Positions 45,461-53,036 of a DNA stretch of 64,000 bases are shown one piece after another. A model generated the notes under the pieces. The model did no database searches. It had not been told where the DNA came from and saw only the letters and a program-made list of their open reading frames with translations. Source of the stretch: an uncultured Paracoccaceae bacterium (GTDB lineage Bacteria > Pseudomonadota > Alphaproteobacteria > Rhodobacterales > Rhodobacteraceae); assembly GCA_937916485.1 (NCBI GenBank), contig CALFSV010000256.1:1-64000 (forward strand), given 5' to 3'. Positions within the stretch are counted from its first letter, which is position 1. Each line of letters opens with the position of its first letter. Both the position numbers and the translations under genes were made by a program.

Positions 45461-46152
45461 TCGGCGGCCCTCGCCTTTGTCTCGTCCTCGATGCGACCGT
45501 CCCTGAGACGGATGGTCCTGTCACAACGGCGCGCCAGTTCGCCCGAGTGGGTGACCATCACGAGGGTTGAGCCGTGACGCTCGCGCAAGCCAAAAAGGAG
45601 GTCGATGATGGCCTGACCGTTCGCCTCGTCGAGGTTGCCTGTCGGCTCATCCGCCAGCAGAATGCGCGGGCGCGGGGCAGAGGCGCGGGCGAGGGCGACC
45701 CTTTGCTGCTCCCCCCCTGACATCTGGGAAGGGTAGTGATCGGCCCGGTTGCCAAGGCCAACGGCCTCAAGCTCTGCCGCCGCCCGGTCAAAGGCATCCT
45801 TGTGACCGGCCAGTTCCAGCGGCGTCGCCACGTTTTCCAGGGCAGTCATTGTCGGGATGAGGTGGAAGGATTGGAACACCACCCCCATATTGTCTCTGCG
45901 AAAGCGGGCCAACTGGTCTTCGTTCATCGTGGTCAGGTCTTGTCCAAGGGCGATGACCTTGCCCGAGGTGGCCTGTTCCAGCCCGCCCATCAACATAAGG
46001 AGTGACGACTTGCCAGAACCGCTCGGACCGACAAGGCCAAGGGTCTCGCCTTTGTGGACCTTGAGGCTGATCCCGTGGAGGATGTCGACGCGGCCGGCAT
46101 TGCCCATCAGCGACAATGCGGCGTTGGTCAGGGACAGGACAGTATCAGTCAT
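45457..46152 (-). CDS. ABC transporter ATPase (YbbA/LolD type)
   Basis: A 231-residue ATPase of the MacB/LolD group. Walker [22 protein letters not shown]-loop [20 protein letters not shown], signature [16 protein letters not shown], Walker [13 protein letters not shown] and switch His [14 protein letters not shown]. It pairs with the permease that follows. Its start codon overlaps the divergent GDSL esterase start in the sequence CATG. This reproduces the ybbA-ybbP-tesA neighbourhood of enteric bacteria. Confidence 0.93.
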   Translation of the reverse strand: MTDTVLSLTNAALSLMGNAGRVDILHGISLKVHKGETLGLVGPSGSGKSSLLMLMGGLEQATSGKVIALGQDLTTMNEDQLARFRRDNMGVVFQSFHLIPTMTALENVATPLELAGHKDAFDRAAAELEAVGLGNRADHYPSQMSGGEQQRVALARASAPRPRILLADEPTGNLDEANGQAIIDLLFGLRERHGSTLVMVTHSGELARRCDRTIRLRDGRIEDETKARAAE

Positions 46153-46834
46153 GGGATTTGCTTTCGGCAGGGTCACGTCCCTTGCATATGGGGTTGCGAT
46201 GGCGATGGGCAACCTTGCCTTGATGATCGTGCTGTCGACCTCTCCGGTTCAGGCCCAGACCATGACGCTTGCTGCCCTTGGCGACAGCCTGACCCAAGGG
46301 TACGGCCTGCCGCCTGAGGATGGCTTTGTTCCGCAACTGCAGGCCTGGTTGACCGGGCAGGGGGCGGACGTGTCGGTCCTGAACGCCGGTGTTTCGGGGG
46401 ATACCACCGCAGGCGGGCTTGCCCGGGTCGGATGGACCCTGACGCCCGATGTCGATGCGATGATCGTGGCCCTGGGGGGCAACGACTTTCTGCGGGGGAT
46501 TGACCCCGAAAACAGCAAATCGAATCTACGCGGTATCCTTGAGGCGGCGCAGCAGGCAGGGGTTGAGGTCCTGTTGGTGGGTATCACCTCGTCCAACAAC
46601 TACGGGCCGGACTACAAGGCGGCGTTTGACGGGATGTATCAGGACCTTGCCACGGAATTTGGCGTGGCTCTTTACCCCAACTTCTTTTCGGGGCTTCTGG
46701 ATTTGGGAGAAGAGCGCGAGGCGCTGATGCGCTTTATGCAGGGCGACGGGATTCATCCCAATGCCGAAGGGGTCAGCCTGATCGTGGAGGCTCTTGGGCC
46801 GGACGTTCTGGCCCTGCTGGACCGGGCAGGGTAA
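46151..46834 (+). CDS. tesA: GDSL arylesterase / thioesterase I (TesA-like)
   Basis: A 227-residue secreted SGNH hydrolase. After a signal peptide (LALMIVLSTSPVQAQ) come block I LAALGDSLTQGYGLP (catalytic Ser), Gly in NAGVSGDTTAGGLARV, Asn in IVALGGNDFLRGI and block V GDGIHPNAEGVSLI (Asp and His). It is the periplasmic esterase/lysophospholipase encoded beside YbbA/YbbP. The start is uncertain: the ATG at 46151 overlaps the divergent ATPase start, and the ATG at 46199 would leave a 46-base gap and still keep the signal peptide. Confidence 0.9.
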   Translation: MGFAFGRVTSLAYGVAMAMGNLALMIVLSTSPVQAQTMTLAALGDSLTQGYGLPPEDGFVPQLQAWLTGQGADVSVLNAGVSGDTTAGGLARVGWTLTPDVDAMIVALGGNDFLRGIDPENSKSNLRGILEAAQQAGVEVLLVGITSSNNYGPDYKAAFDGMYQDLATEFGVALYPNFFSGLLDLGEEREALMRFMQGDGIHPNAEGVSLIVEALGPDVLALLDRAG

Positions 46835-46836
46835 CG

Positions 46837-47481
46837 ATGCCCGGCCGGCTGTTCCTGACCCGCCCGATGGCCGAGGTTGCGGCGTGGCTGGCAGGAACGG
46901 GGCCGGTCCTATCTGATGCGGTCTCAAATGACCCGGTTCCCAATGATCCGCCCCGTTACAACATCGCGCCGGACCAGCAGGTCATCTGCAGGACTGCAGG
47001 AGGTCTGGAACACGCCCGTTGGGGCATGATCCCAGTGGGCCGGGTCAATGCCCGCGGCCGACCCGTGATGGAGACGATCGTGAATGCCCGGTCCGAGACT
47101 GTCTTTGACAAAACGGCCTTTGCCGGGGTGGCGCGTGCCGTCGTGCCTGCGGATGGGTGGTACGAATGGACAGGCAAGGTGCGATCAAAGACGGCATGGC
47201 GAATTGCGCGCAAGGATGGTGGCTTGATGGGCTTTGCCGCGATCCATGACGTCTGGTCAGCGCCCGGCGGGGCAGAGGTCGCGCAGGTGGCGACGGTCAC
47301 ATGCCCACCAAATGGGGATGTGCGGGATATCCATGATCGGATGGGGGTAATCCTGGCGGCGGAACAGCTTGACGTCTGGCTGCATGGTTCGGCCGAAGAG
47401 GCTGCTGAATTGATGCGGCCTTTGCCGGACGGCACGCTTTGCGTGGTCAAGGCAGATGCCGTGGACTGGTCCGGTGCCTAG
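46837..47481 (+). CDS. SRAP/YedK (HMCES)-family protein with Pro2 in place of the catalytic Cys
   Basis: A 214-residue SOS-response-associated-peptidase fold protein. Family members crosslink to abasic sites in single-stranded DNA through Cys2 of MCGR. Here the start is PGRLFLTRPMAEV: Pro replaces Cys2. The other active-site positions remain: Asn in IVNARSETVF, Glu in DGWYEWTGK, His in IHDRMGVIL, and RYNIAPDQQV. After Met removal Pro would be the N-terminal residue. It starts two bases after the esterase stop. No alternative start restores MCGR. Confidence 0.88.
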   Translation: MPGRLFLTRPMAEVAAWLAGTGPVLSDAVSNDPVPNDPPRYNIAPDQQVICRTAGGLEHARWGMIPVGRVNARGRPVMETIVNARSETVFDKTAFAGVARAVVPADGWYEWTGKVRSKTAWRIARKDGGLMGFAAIHDVWSAPGGAEVAQVATVTCPPNGDVRDIHDRMGVILAAEQLDVWLHGSAEEAAELMRPLPDGTLCVVKADAVDWSGA

Positions 47482-47550
47482 CGGCATTTTGTTGCGGACC
47501 GGGCGTGACGAAGTCGCGCCCAGACCATTTTCAGGGGTGATCGCAGGCGA

Positions 47551-47757
47551 TCAGGCCAGGCTCAGATTGATTGCCGACTCACGGCCATCACGGCCAGCTT
47601 CGATGTCGAAGGTCACTTTCTGGTTGTCCTGAAGGCCAGTCAGACCAGACCGCTCAACCGCGGAGATATGCACAAAAACATCTTTGCTGCCGCCATCGGG
47701 AGCAATAAAACCATAGCCTTTTGTGGTGTTAAACCATTTCACGGTGCCAGTTGCCAT
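47551..47757 (-). CDS. Cold-shock protein (CspA family), copy 1
   Basis: A 68-residue cold-shock domain protein. RNP1 is [11 protein letters not shown] and RNP2 is [10 protein letters not shown], within [15 protein letters not shown]. It binds single-stranded nucleic acid and acts as an RNA chaperone. It differs at six positions from the second copy 250 bases upstream (62 of 68 identical). An upstream non-coding stretch of about 200 bases could be a thermoresponsive leader. Confidence 0.95.
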   Translation of the reverse strand: MATGTVKWFNTTKGYGFIAPDGGSKDVFVHISAVERSGLTGLQDNQKVTFDIEAGRDGRESAINLSLA

Positions 47758-47960
47758 CGTGTGTCTTCCTCAAGTTATCCGCTCGCGGGAGTGCAGCGGT
47801 CCGGCTCTGTCAGTGCTGATCGAGTGACTGGGCCGTAAGGAGACAGTGGTCGATAGAGGTAACTTCGCCGCGTCCATATGACGCGCCACAGCGAAAAAAT
47901 CAAGGTTTAACGAAAAACGTAGCCTGTCGGCCATTCCTGACCGGGCTACCGTAGAATAAA

Positions 47961-47984
47961 GAAGGGCGCCTTCCGGCGCCCTTC
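47961..47984 (-). terminator. Rho-independent terminator of csp copy 2
   Basis: GAAGGGCGCC-TTCC-GGCGCCCTTC is a perfect 10-base stem, 20 bases beyond the stop of the second cold-shock gene. On the minus strand it is followed by TTTATTCT. It separates the two tandem csp genes, implying separate transcripts. Confidence 0.85.
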
Positions 47985-48004
47985 AAAAGCTTTTCTGCGA
48001 GGCC

Positions 48005-48211
48005 TTAGGCCAGCTGCAGATTGATCGCCGATTCGCGACCGTCACGGCCGGCTTCGATGTCGAAGGTGACCTTCTGGTCGTCCTTCAGGCCGGTCAGGCC
48101 GGAACGCTCAACAGCGGAAATATGGACGAAGACGTCCTTTTTGCCGCCATCGGGAGCGATAAAGCCAAAACCTTTGGTTGCATTGAACCATTTCACGGTG
48201 CCTGTGGCCAT
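48005..48211 (-). CDS. Cold-shock protein (CspA family), copy 2
   Basis: A 68-residue cold-shock domain protein, with [19 protein letters not shown] and [16 protein letters not shown]. It is the near-identical partner of copy 1, from a tandem duplication. Copy 2 is closer to the common roseobacter CspA (Phe in RNP1, Lys after DGG). It has its own terminator. Confidence 0.95.
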   Translation of the reverse strand: MATGTVKWFNATKGFGFIAPDGGKKDVFVHISAVERSGLTGLKDDQKVTFDIEAGRDGRESAINLQLA

Positions 48212-48414
48212 CGTGATGTCTCCTATCGTGTGCGCTGCCCGCGTAAGTGCGGCAGCCCGGCTCAGTCAGTGTCAAATCGAAGAACTGTGGCCGTTGAAGG
48301 AGACAGGGGTCGAAAGAGAATAACGTCTGCGAAGGACGCTATGCGCCTGTTTCGCAAAAATAGCAAGGATATTCGCGTGGGGGCTGCAGGCCGGTCGGAG
48401 GCGCGGACACCCGT

Positions 48415-48612
48415 TCAGATTGTTTCTGCAGACGGCATGGGCGACGCCGCTTCAGCCTCGCGGGCGACGAACTGGGCGTAGGCAAGGCCGACCGAGATGG
48501 GTCCGGCAACCGCCCAGAAGGCCAGGGCACCAAACAGTCCGAAACCAAACAGCACTGCGGCGATTGTTGCAGACAGCAGGCCCATCAGACCGAACAGGAT
48601 GACGATTTGCAT
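48415..48612 (-). CDS. Small two-helix membrane protein
   Basis: A 65-residue protein of unknown function, mostly two hydrophobic helices: VILFGLMGLLSATIAAVLFG and GALAFWAVAGPISVGLAYAQ. A short polar tail, VAREAEAASPMPSAETI, follows. The ATG at 48612 is set by GAGGG upstream. No named family recognised. Confidence 0.6.
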   Translation of the reverse strand: MQIVILFGLMGLLSATIAAVLFGFGLFGALAFWAVAGPISVGLAYAQFVAREAEAASPMPSAETI

Positions 48613-48835
48613 TGGCGAACCCTCGTTCTTTTTGAGACGACTAGCACTTTGACTGAATAGCCCTAATACGGCGTAAATTGGGCGGCAATGCGGCAAGAGG
48701 CAAGAGCAACCCGCCAAGATGGCAAGATCGACGGCCCGATCACAAGATTGCGTCCAGCTTGTCGGTTGGCGCAGCCTCGGTTCTGGTGCTAGTCAGGTCA
48801 TGTTGGTTAGCGTCATGCGAGGAGCGGTGGGAACG

Positions 48836-49138
48836 ATGCGGATTGCGGTGGCTCTTGTCATTGTCTTGGCACTTGGAAGTTGCGGCGGGAGGGCCAGCGG
48901 CCCCATTAGCGCATCGTGCCTTACAAGCGGCCGCTCGGCCGCCAATCCAGCCCTATGCTCGTGCATTCAGGGCGTTGCCGATCAGATGCTGAGTAGCAGT
49001 GACCAAAATCGCGCTGCCGACTTCTTTGAAGACCCTGACAAGGCCCAGGTGACCCGCACCTCCGACAATCCGCTGACCGAGAATTTCTGGGAGCGGTATC
49101 GCCGATTTGCCGACACGGCGGAGGCGATCTGCGGCTGA
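48836..49138 (+). CDS. Small Cys-rich lipoprotein (roseobacter family)
   Basis: A 100-residue lipoprotein. The signal peptide ends in the lipobox LALGSCGG. The mature part has SCLTSGRSAANPALCSCIQG then VADQMLSSSDQNRAADFFED and FWERYRRFADTAEAICG, with paired cysteines that may form disulfides. Relatives in Rhodobacteraceae are sometimes labelled arginine transporter without clear support. The start at 48836 gives a normal signal peptide; another ATG lies 21 bases upstream. Confidence 0.75.
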   Translation: MRIAVALVIVLALGSCGGRASGPISASCLTSGRSAANPALCSCIQGVADQMLSSSDQNRAADFFEDPDKAQVTRTSDNPLTENFWERYRRFADTAEAICG

Positions 49139-49142
49139 TGCC

Positions 49143-49568
49143 CTAGCGCAGGATGCCCCTTGCCTGCATCCGTCTGGCATAGACGAACAAGGCCAACAGG
49201 ATGACGACAATGGCAAGGCTGAAGATCGCGGCGAAGCTGCCCATAACCTCAAGGCTTGAAGGCTCGGCGATCCCGAAACTCCAGACCGAGGAGGCGGCCA
49301 GGCCCAAGATCGAAATTCCAAAGGCTGTCACAGCAAAGCGGGACCGTAGCAAAAGCAACAGCGACCCGGCGATAGAGCCCCAGACCCCAAAGGCCCAGGC
49401 CGCGTCGAACCACATTGGCCGTCCGTCCATCAGGGCGCGCTGAGGTTCGGTAAGCATGGCCAGGTATTCTGCGTTCCCCAGCTGGGTCATCAGATAATCA
49501 TAGGCACCGCCAGCGTTCCACAAAAGCGACAGGATACCAACGATCCAAAGGTGAATGGGTGCGCGCAT
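49143..49568 (-). CDS. Four-helix inner-membrane protein
   Basis: A 141-residue membrane protein with helices at about residues 4-22 (PIHLWIVGILSLLWNAGGAY), 55-75, 80-100 and 112-134. The loop YLMTQLGNAEYLAMLTEPQR and WFDAAWAFGVWGS are conserved among roseobacter relatives that I cannot tie to a function. AAGGAGGAG is a strong ribosome site. It follows the PCuAC gene by 33 bases, so a copper-related role is possible. Confidence 0.7.
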   Translation of the reverse strand: MRAPIHLWIVGILSLLWNAGGAYDYLMTQLGNAEYLAMLTEPQRALMDGRPMWFDAAWAFGVWGSIAGSLLLLLRSRFAVTAFGISILGLAASSVWSFGIAEPSSLEVMGSFAAIFSLAIVVILLALFVYARRMQARGILR

Positions 49569-49601
49569 GGCAAACTCCTCCTTGCGCGCACATTGAAGCA
49601 A

Positions 49602-50135
49602 TCAGTTGCTTTGGTCCATCGTCCCGTGATCCATCGTCCCGTGATCCATGGAGCCGTGATCCATTGAACCATGATCCATCGCGCCATGTTCCATTTCGGT
49701 CCGGTTCAGATCGACCTCGACCTCAAGGTCCAGCGTGAGTCCGCTTTGAAACACCAGCGTCAGGGGGATCAGGTCGCCTTGGGCCCATGTGTCCTTCACA
49801 CCCATGAACATGACGTGATTGCCGCCACGCTCCATCACGATCTCGCCATCCGCAGGCAGCGGGAACCCTTCCGGAACGTGACGCATCTGCATGACGCCTT
49901 CGCCGGCGTCGACATGCGTGTGCAGCTCAACCCGGGCGGCCGCGTTGGAGCGGGCGTCGATCAATTGGTCGTCGGTTGTGCTGGTGTTGTGGATGACCAT
50001 GAAGGCCGCCCCGCTGGGTCCGCCGGGAAAGGCAGTGCGGGCATAGGCGTGATGGACTTCGATCCCGTCGGCAAAGGCCGGGAGGGCAAAGGTGAAAGTG
50101 GCGGCGCAGGCCACCAGAGCAGTCTTGAAAGACAT
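49602..50135 (-). CDS. Periplasmic copper chaperone PCu(A)C with His/Met-rich tail
   Basis: A 177-residue PCuAC protein. Signal peptide AATFTFALPAFA. The Cu(I) site H(M)x10Mx21HxM maps to RVELHTHVDAGEGVMQMRHV and GGNHVMFMG. It delivers copper to cytochrome oxidase. The C-terminus is a tandem array, MDHGA MDHGS MDHGS MDHGT MDHGT MDQ, adding extra His/Met metal ligands; it is encoded by nearly exact 15-base repeats (49606-49680) and could vary in number. It is in a likely operon with the genes on both sides. Confidence 0.93.
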   Translation of the reverse strand: MSFKTALVACAATFTFALPAFADGIEVHHAYARTAFPGGPSGAAFMVIHNTSTTDDQLIDARSNAAARVELHTHVDAGEGVMQMRHVPEGFPLPADGEIVMERGGNHVMFMGVKDTWAQGDLIPLTLVFQSGLTLDLEVEVDLNRTEMEHGAMDHGSMDHGSMDHGTMDHGTMDQSN

Positions 50136-50172
50136 CTGTCGTTTCCTTGATAAGGGTCTGAAAATAAGTGCT

Positions 50173-50517
50173 TCAGACCGACAAGGGGGGCCCTCGCGAA
50201 GGGGGCAGGACAGATGCGGATTGCCCGGACCAGAGGGTTTGCCGAGCCGCGACAGCCAGTTGGGAAAGTTCGACCAGCGTCGGGGTAGCCTGCGGCAGGT
50301 CTAGGTCCGGCACAAAGGCCAGGGTGGCATCCGGGCAAATGTGGCCGGGGCCGACAGGCTTTCCCTCGGCATCAAGGGTAACAGCGACAAGGCCACCGCC
50401 CAGACACAGAACCGCCTGATCCCCAAGTGCGACCTGCCCACGCGCCAGCGCAACCTGCTGGCCCGTGAAGGCCAGCAAGAGCGCGAGAACATATGCCAGA
50501 ACTGAGGCGGGGCGCAT
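50173..50517 (-). CDS. DUF2946-like small secreted protein
   Basis: A 114-residue protein with an N-terminal hydrophobic segment (VLAYVLALLLAFTGQQVALA). A middle part, VLCLGGGLVAVTLDAEGKPV then GPGHICPD, resembles DUF2946 proteins found with copper genes. Cys and His in CLGG and GHICPD could bind metal. It lies 38 bases upstream of the PCuAC gene on the same strand. Confidence 0.6.
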   Translation of the reverse strand: MRPASVLAYVLALLLAFTGQQVALARGQVALGDQAVLCLGGGLVAVTLDAEGKPVGPGHICPDATLAFVPDLDLPQATPTLVELSQLAVAARQTLWSGQSASVLPPSRGPPLSV

Positions 50518-50587
50518 CGGGTTAACCCGTCATGTCATTTTTGTCGCGGGCCCGGTCGGGCCTGCGTGCTTGAGTCAAAGACCCGTA

Positions 50588-51907
50588 TCAAAGACCCGGA
50601 TAGATCGGGAACCGGTCGCACAAGGCCTCAACCTCGGCGCGGACCTTGTCCTCGACCGCGGCATTGCCGTCTTCACCATTGGCAGCCAGCCCGTCGACAA
50701 CCTCGACGATCCAGTCGGCAATCTGCCGGAACTCTGCCTCGCCAAAGCCGCGGGTGGTGCCGGCGGGGCTGCCCAGACGGATGCCCGAGGTGATCGTCGG
50801 CTTTTCCGTGTCAAAGGGGATGCCGTTCTTGTTGGTGGTGATATGGGCGCGGCCAAGGGCCTTTTCGGTGGCATTGCCCTTTACCCCTTTGGGACGCAAA
50901 TCGACCAGCATGAGGTGGGTGTCGGTGCCGCCTGTCACGATGTCGAGGCCGCCTTTCATCAACTGATCGGCCAGGGCCTGCGCGTTGCGAATGACCTGGC
51001 CCTGGTAAATCTTGAATTCCGGCTGCAGTGCCTCGCCAAAGGCGACGGCTTTGCCGGCGATCACATGCATCAACGGGCCGCCCTGAATGCCGGGGAAGAT
51101 GGCCGAGTTGAACTTTTTGGCCAGCGCCTCGTCATTGGTCAGGATCATGCCGCCGCGCGGTCCGCGCAGGGTCTTGTGGGTGGTCGTCGTAGCGACGTGG
51201 GCATGGGGGAAGGGCGAGGGGTAAAGCCCGGCCGCCACAAGCCCTGCAAAATGGGCCATGTCGACCAGCAGGTACGCCCCGACGGAATCCGCAATCTCGC
51301 GCATTTTGGCAAAGTCGATGATGCGCGGAATGGCCGAGCCACCGGCGATCAGCATCTTGGGCTGATGCTCGGTCGCCAGTTCCTGGATCTGCTCGTAGTC
51401 GATTTCCAGATCCTGCTGGCGCACGCCGTACTGGATGGCGTTGAACCACTTGCCCGACTGGTTGGGCCTCGCGCCGTGGGTCAGGTGGCCACCGGCATCA
51501 AGGCTCATCCCCAGAATGGTGTCACCGGGGGCCAGAAGGGCGGTGAACACGCCCTGATTGGCCTGGCTGCCCGAGTTGGGCTGTACGTTGGCAAAGCCGC
51601 AATCAAACAGCTCACAGGCCCGTTCGATGGCCAGGTTCTCGGCGATGTCGACGAACTGGCACCCGCCATAGTAGCGGCGGCCGGGATAGCCTTCGGCGTA
51701 TTTGTTGGTCAGGACCGAACCCTGCGCCTCCATCACGGCGGCCGAGACGATGTTCTCTGAGGCGATCAGCTCAATCTCTTTGCGCTGGCGGCCAAGCTCG
51801 GCCTGCATGGCGGCATGGATGGCCGGGTCGCGGGTGGCCAGCGTTTCGGTGAAAAAGCCGCTGTCGGTGGTCAGGCTGTCGGCGTTAGGCCGGGCGGGGG
51901 CGTTCAT
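50588..51907 (-). CDS. glyA: Serine hydroxymethyltransferase
   Basis: A 439-residue PLP enzyme converting serine and tetrahydrofolate to glycine and 5,10-methylene-THF. The PLP lysine is in [20 protein letters not shown]. Other landmarks are [38 protein letters not shown] and [15 protein letters not shown]. The start at 51907 (NAPARPNAD) removes an unconserved upstream stretch. It has its own unit between the copper cluster and the divergent nadK. No glycine riboswitch was seen upstream. Confidence 0.97.
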   Translation of the reverse strand: MNAPARPNADSLTTDSGFFTETLATRDPAIHAAMQAELGRQRKEIELIASENIVSAAVMEAQGSVLTNKYAEGYPGRRYYGGCQFVDIAENLAIERACELFDCGFANVQPNSGSQANQGVFTALLAPGDTILGMSLDAGGHLTHGARPNQSGKWFNAIQYGVRQQDLEIDYEQIQELATEHQPKMLIAGGSAIPRIIDFAKMREIADSVGAYLLVDMAHFAGLVAAGLYPSPFPHAHVATTTTHKTLRGPRGGMILTNDEALAKKFNSAIFPGIQGGPLMHVIAGKAVAFGEALQPEFKIYQGQVIRNAQALADQLMKGGLDIVTGGTDTHLMLVDLRPKGVKGNATEKALGRAHITTNKNGIPFDTEKPTITSGIRLGSPAGTTRGFGEAEFRQIADWIVEVVDGLAANGEDGNAAVEDKVRAEVEALCDRFPIYPGL

Positions 51908-52115
51908 CGGGCAATCGTCCTTATGGCGGGTCCGGGTGACCGGGATCTTGGGATGGGCTCTCATACCTCAAGGTTGGGCCCTCCAAAAGTGACAAAACGA
52001 CCCTACCCCTGCCGGGCACGGCGTTACCCGTTTTAATCGCCCGGATCGATTGCCGGGTTGCGTTTCGAATGGTCCTACCCGACAACTGCTACAGGGCAAG
52101 GAGGACGCCGCCATC

Positions 52116-52880
52116 ATGACCCCCCGCAAGATTGCCTTCGCGGCGAGCGATGCGCCGCTGGCCCAGGAGGCCCTTGAGGCCCTGACCGCCCATTACGGCA
52201 ATGCCCCGTTGGACGAGGCAGAGGTGATCGTGGCGCTGGGCGGTGACGGGTTCATGTTGCAAACCCTGCACGCGACCGAACATCTGGCCTCTCCGGTCTA
52301 CGGCATGAACCGTGGCACCGTCGGCTTCTTGATGAACGCCTACGCCGCAGACGACCTGCCGGACCGCTTGGCGGCTGCGGAAGAGGCGGTCATTAACCCA
52401 CTTGCGATGACGGCAACAACGCTGTCGGGCATCCAGCACCGGGCCTTGGCGATCAATGAAGTCAGCCTGTTGCGGGCCGGGCCGCAGGCGGCCAAGCTGC
52501 GGATCACCATCGACGGTAAACTGCGCCTTGAGGAACTGGTCTGCGATGGTGCGCTTGTCGCGACACCCGCCGGATCGACCGCCTACAACTATTCTGCCCA
52601 TGGCCCGATCGTTCCCATCGGGGCCGAGATTCTCGCCCTGACAGCCATCGCCCCCTTCCGGCCCCGCCGCTGGCGCGGCGCGCTTTTGCCCAAATCGGCG
52701 ATCGTGCGATTCGATGTGATCGAGCCTGAGCGGCGTCGGGTCATGGCAGACGCAGACTCCCGATCGGTCGCGGATGTGGTTTCGGTCGAAATCCGCAGCG
52801 AGCCAATGGTTGAGCATCGGATCCTGTTTGATCCGGGCCATGGTCTGGATGAGCGGCTTATTCGCGAACAGTTTGCTTAG
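52116..52880 (+). CDS. nadK: NAD kinase
   Basis: A 254-residue kinase making NADP+. The GGDG motif is VIVALGGDGFMLQTLHATE; NE/S is ALAINEVSLLRAGPQAAKL; the conserved TPAGSTAYNYSAHGPIVPIG gives the Gly-rich NAD site. The short N-terminus is usual for alphaproteobacterial NadK. AAGGAGG lies about 11 bases before the ATG. It diverges from glyA. Confidence 0.94.
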   Translation: MTPRKIAFAASDAPLAQEALEALTAHYGNAPLDEAEVIVALGGDGFMLQTLHATEHLASPVYGMNRGTVGFLMNAYAADDLPDRLAAAEEAVINPLAMTATTLSGIQHRALAINEVSLLRAGPQAAKLRITIDGKLRLEELVCDGALVATPAGSTAYNYSAHGPIVPIGAEILALTAIAPFRPRRWRGALLPKSAIVRFDVIEPERRRVMADADSRSVADVVSVEIRSEPMVEHRILFDPGHGLDERLIREQFA

Positions 52881-53036
52881 GCTGATCACAACCATCTGTT
52901 TCAGAATGATAAATCATGGCCTTGCCGTCCGGCAGACCCTTTGTCTTGCCCGACCAGGAGGTCACGCCGGGGGCATCGTGCCACGCCCCCGCCGCGCCTA
53001 GCCCGGCACGTGGGGCCGGCAGACTGTGCTGTTCGA

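Noticed and set aside
46837..46860. A wrong start hiding a Cys2 in the SRAP protein
   Set aside because: No alternative start in any frame near 46837 produces MCGR, and the PGR that follows aligns with the family CGR.
49606..49680. Short direct repeats suggesting a CRISPR or mobile-element end
   Set aside because: The 15-base units encode MDHGx in frame at the PCuAC C-terminus.
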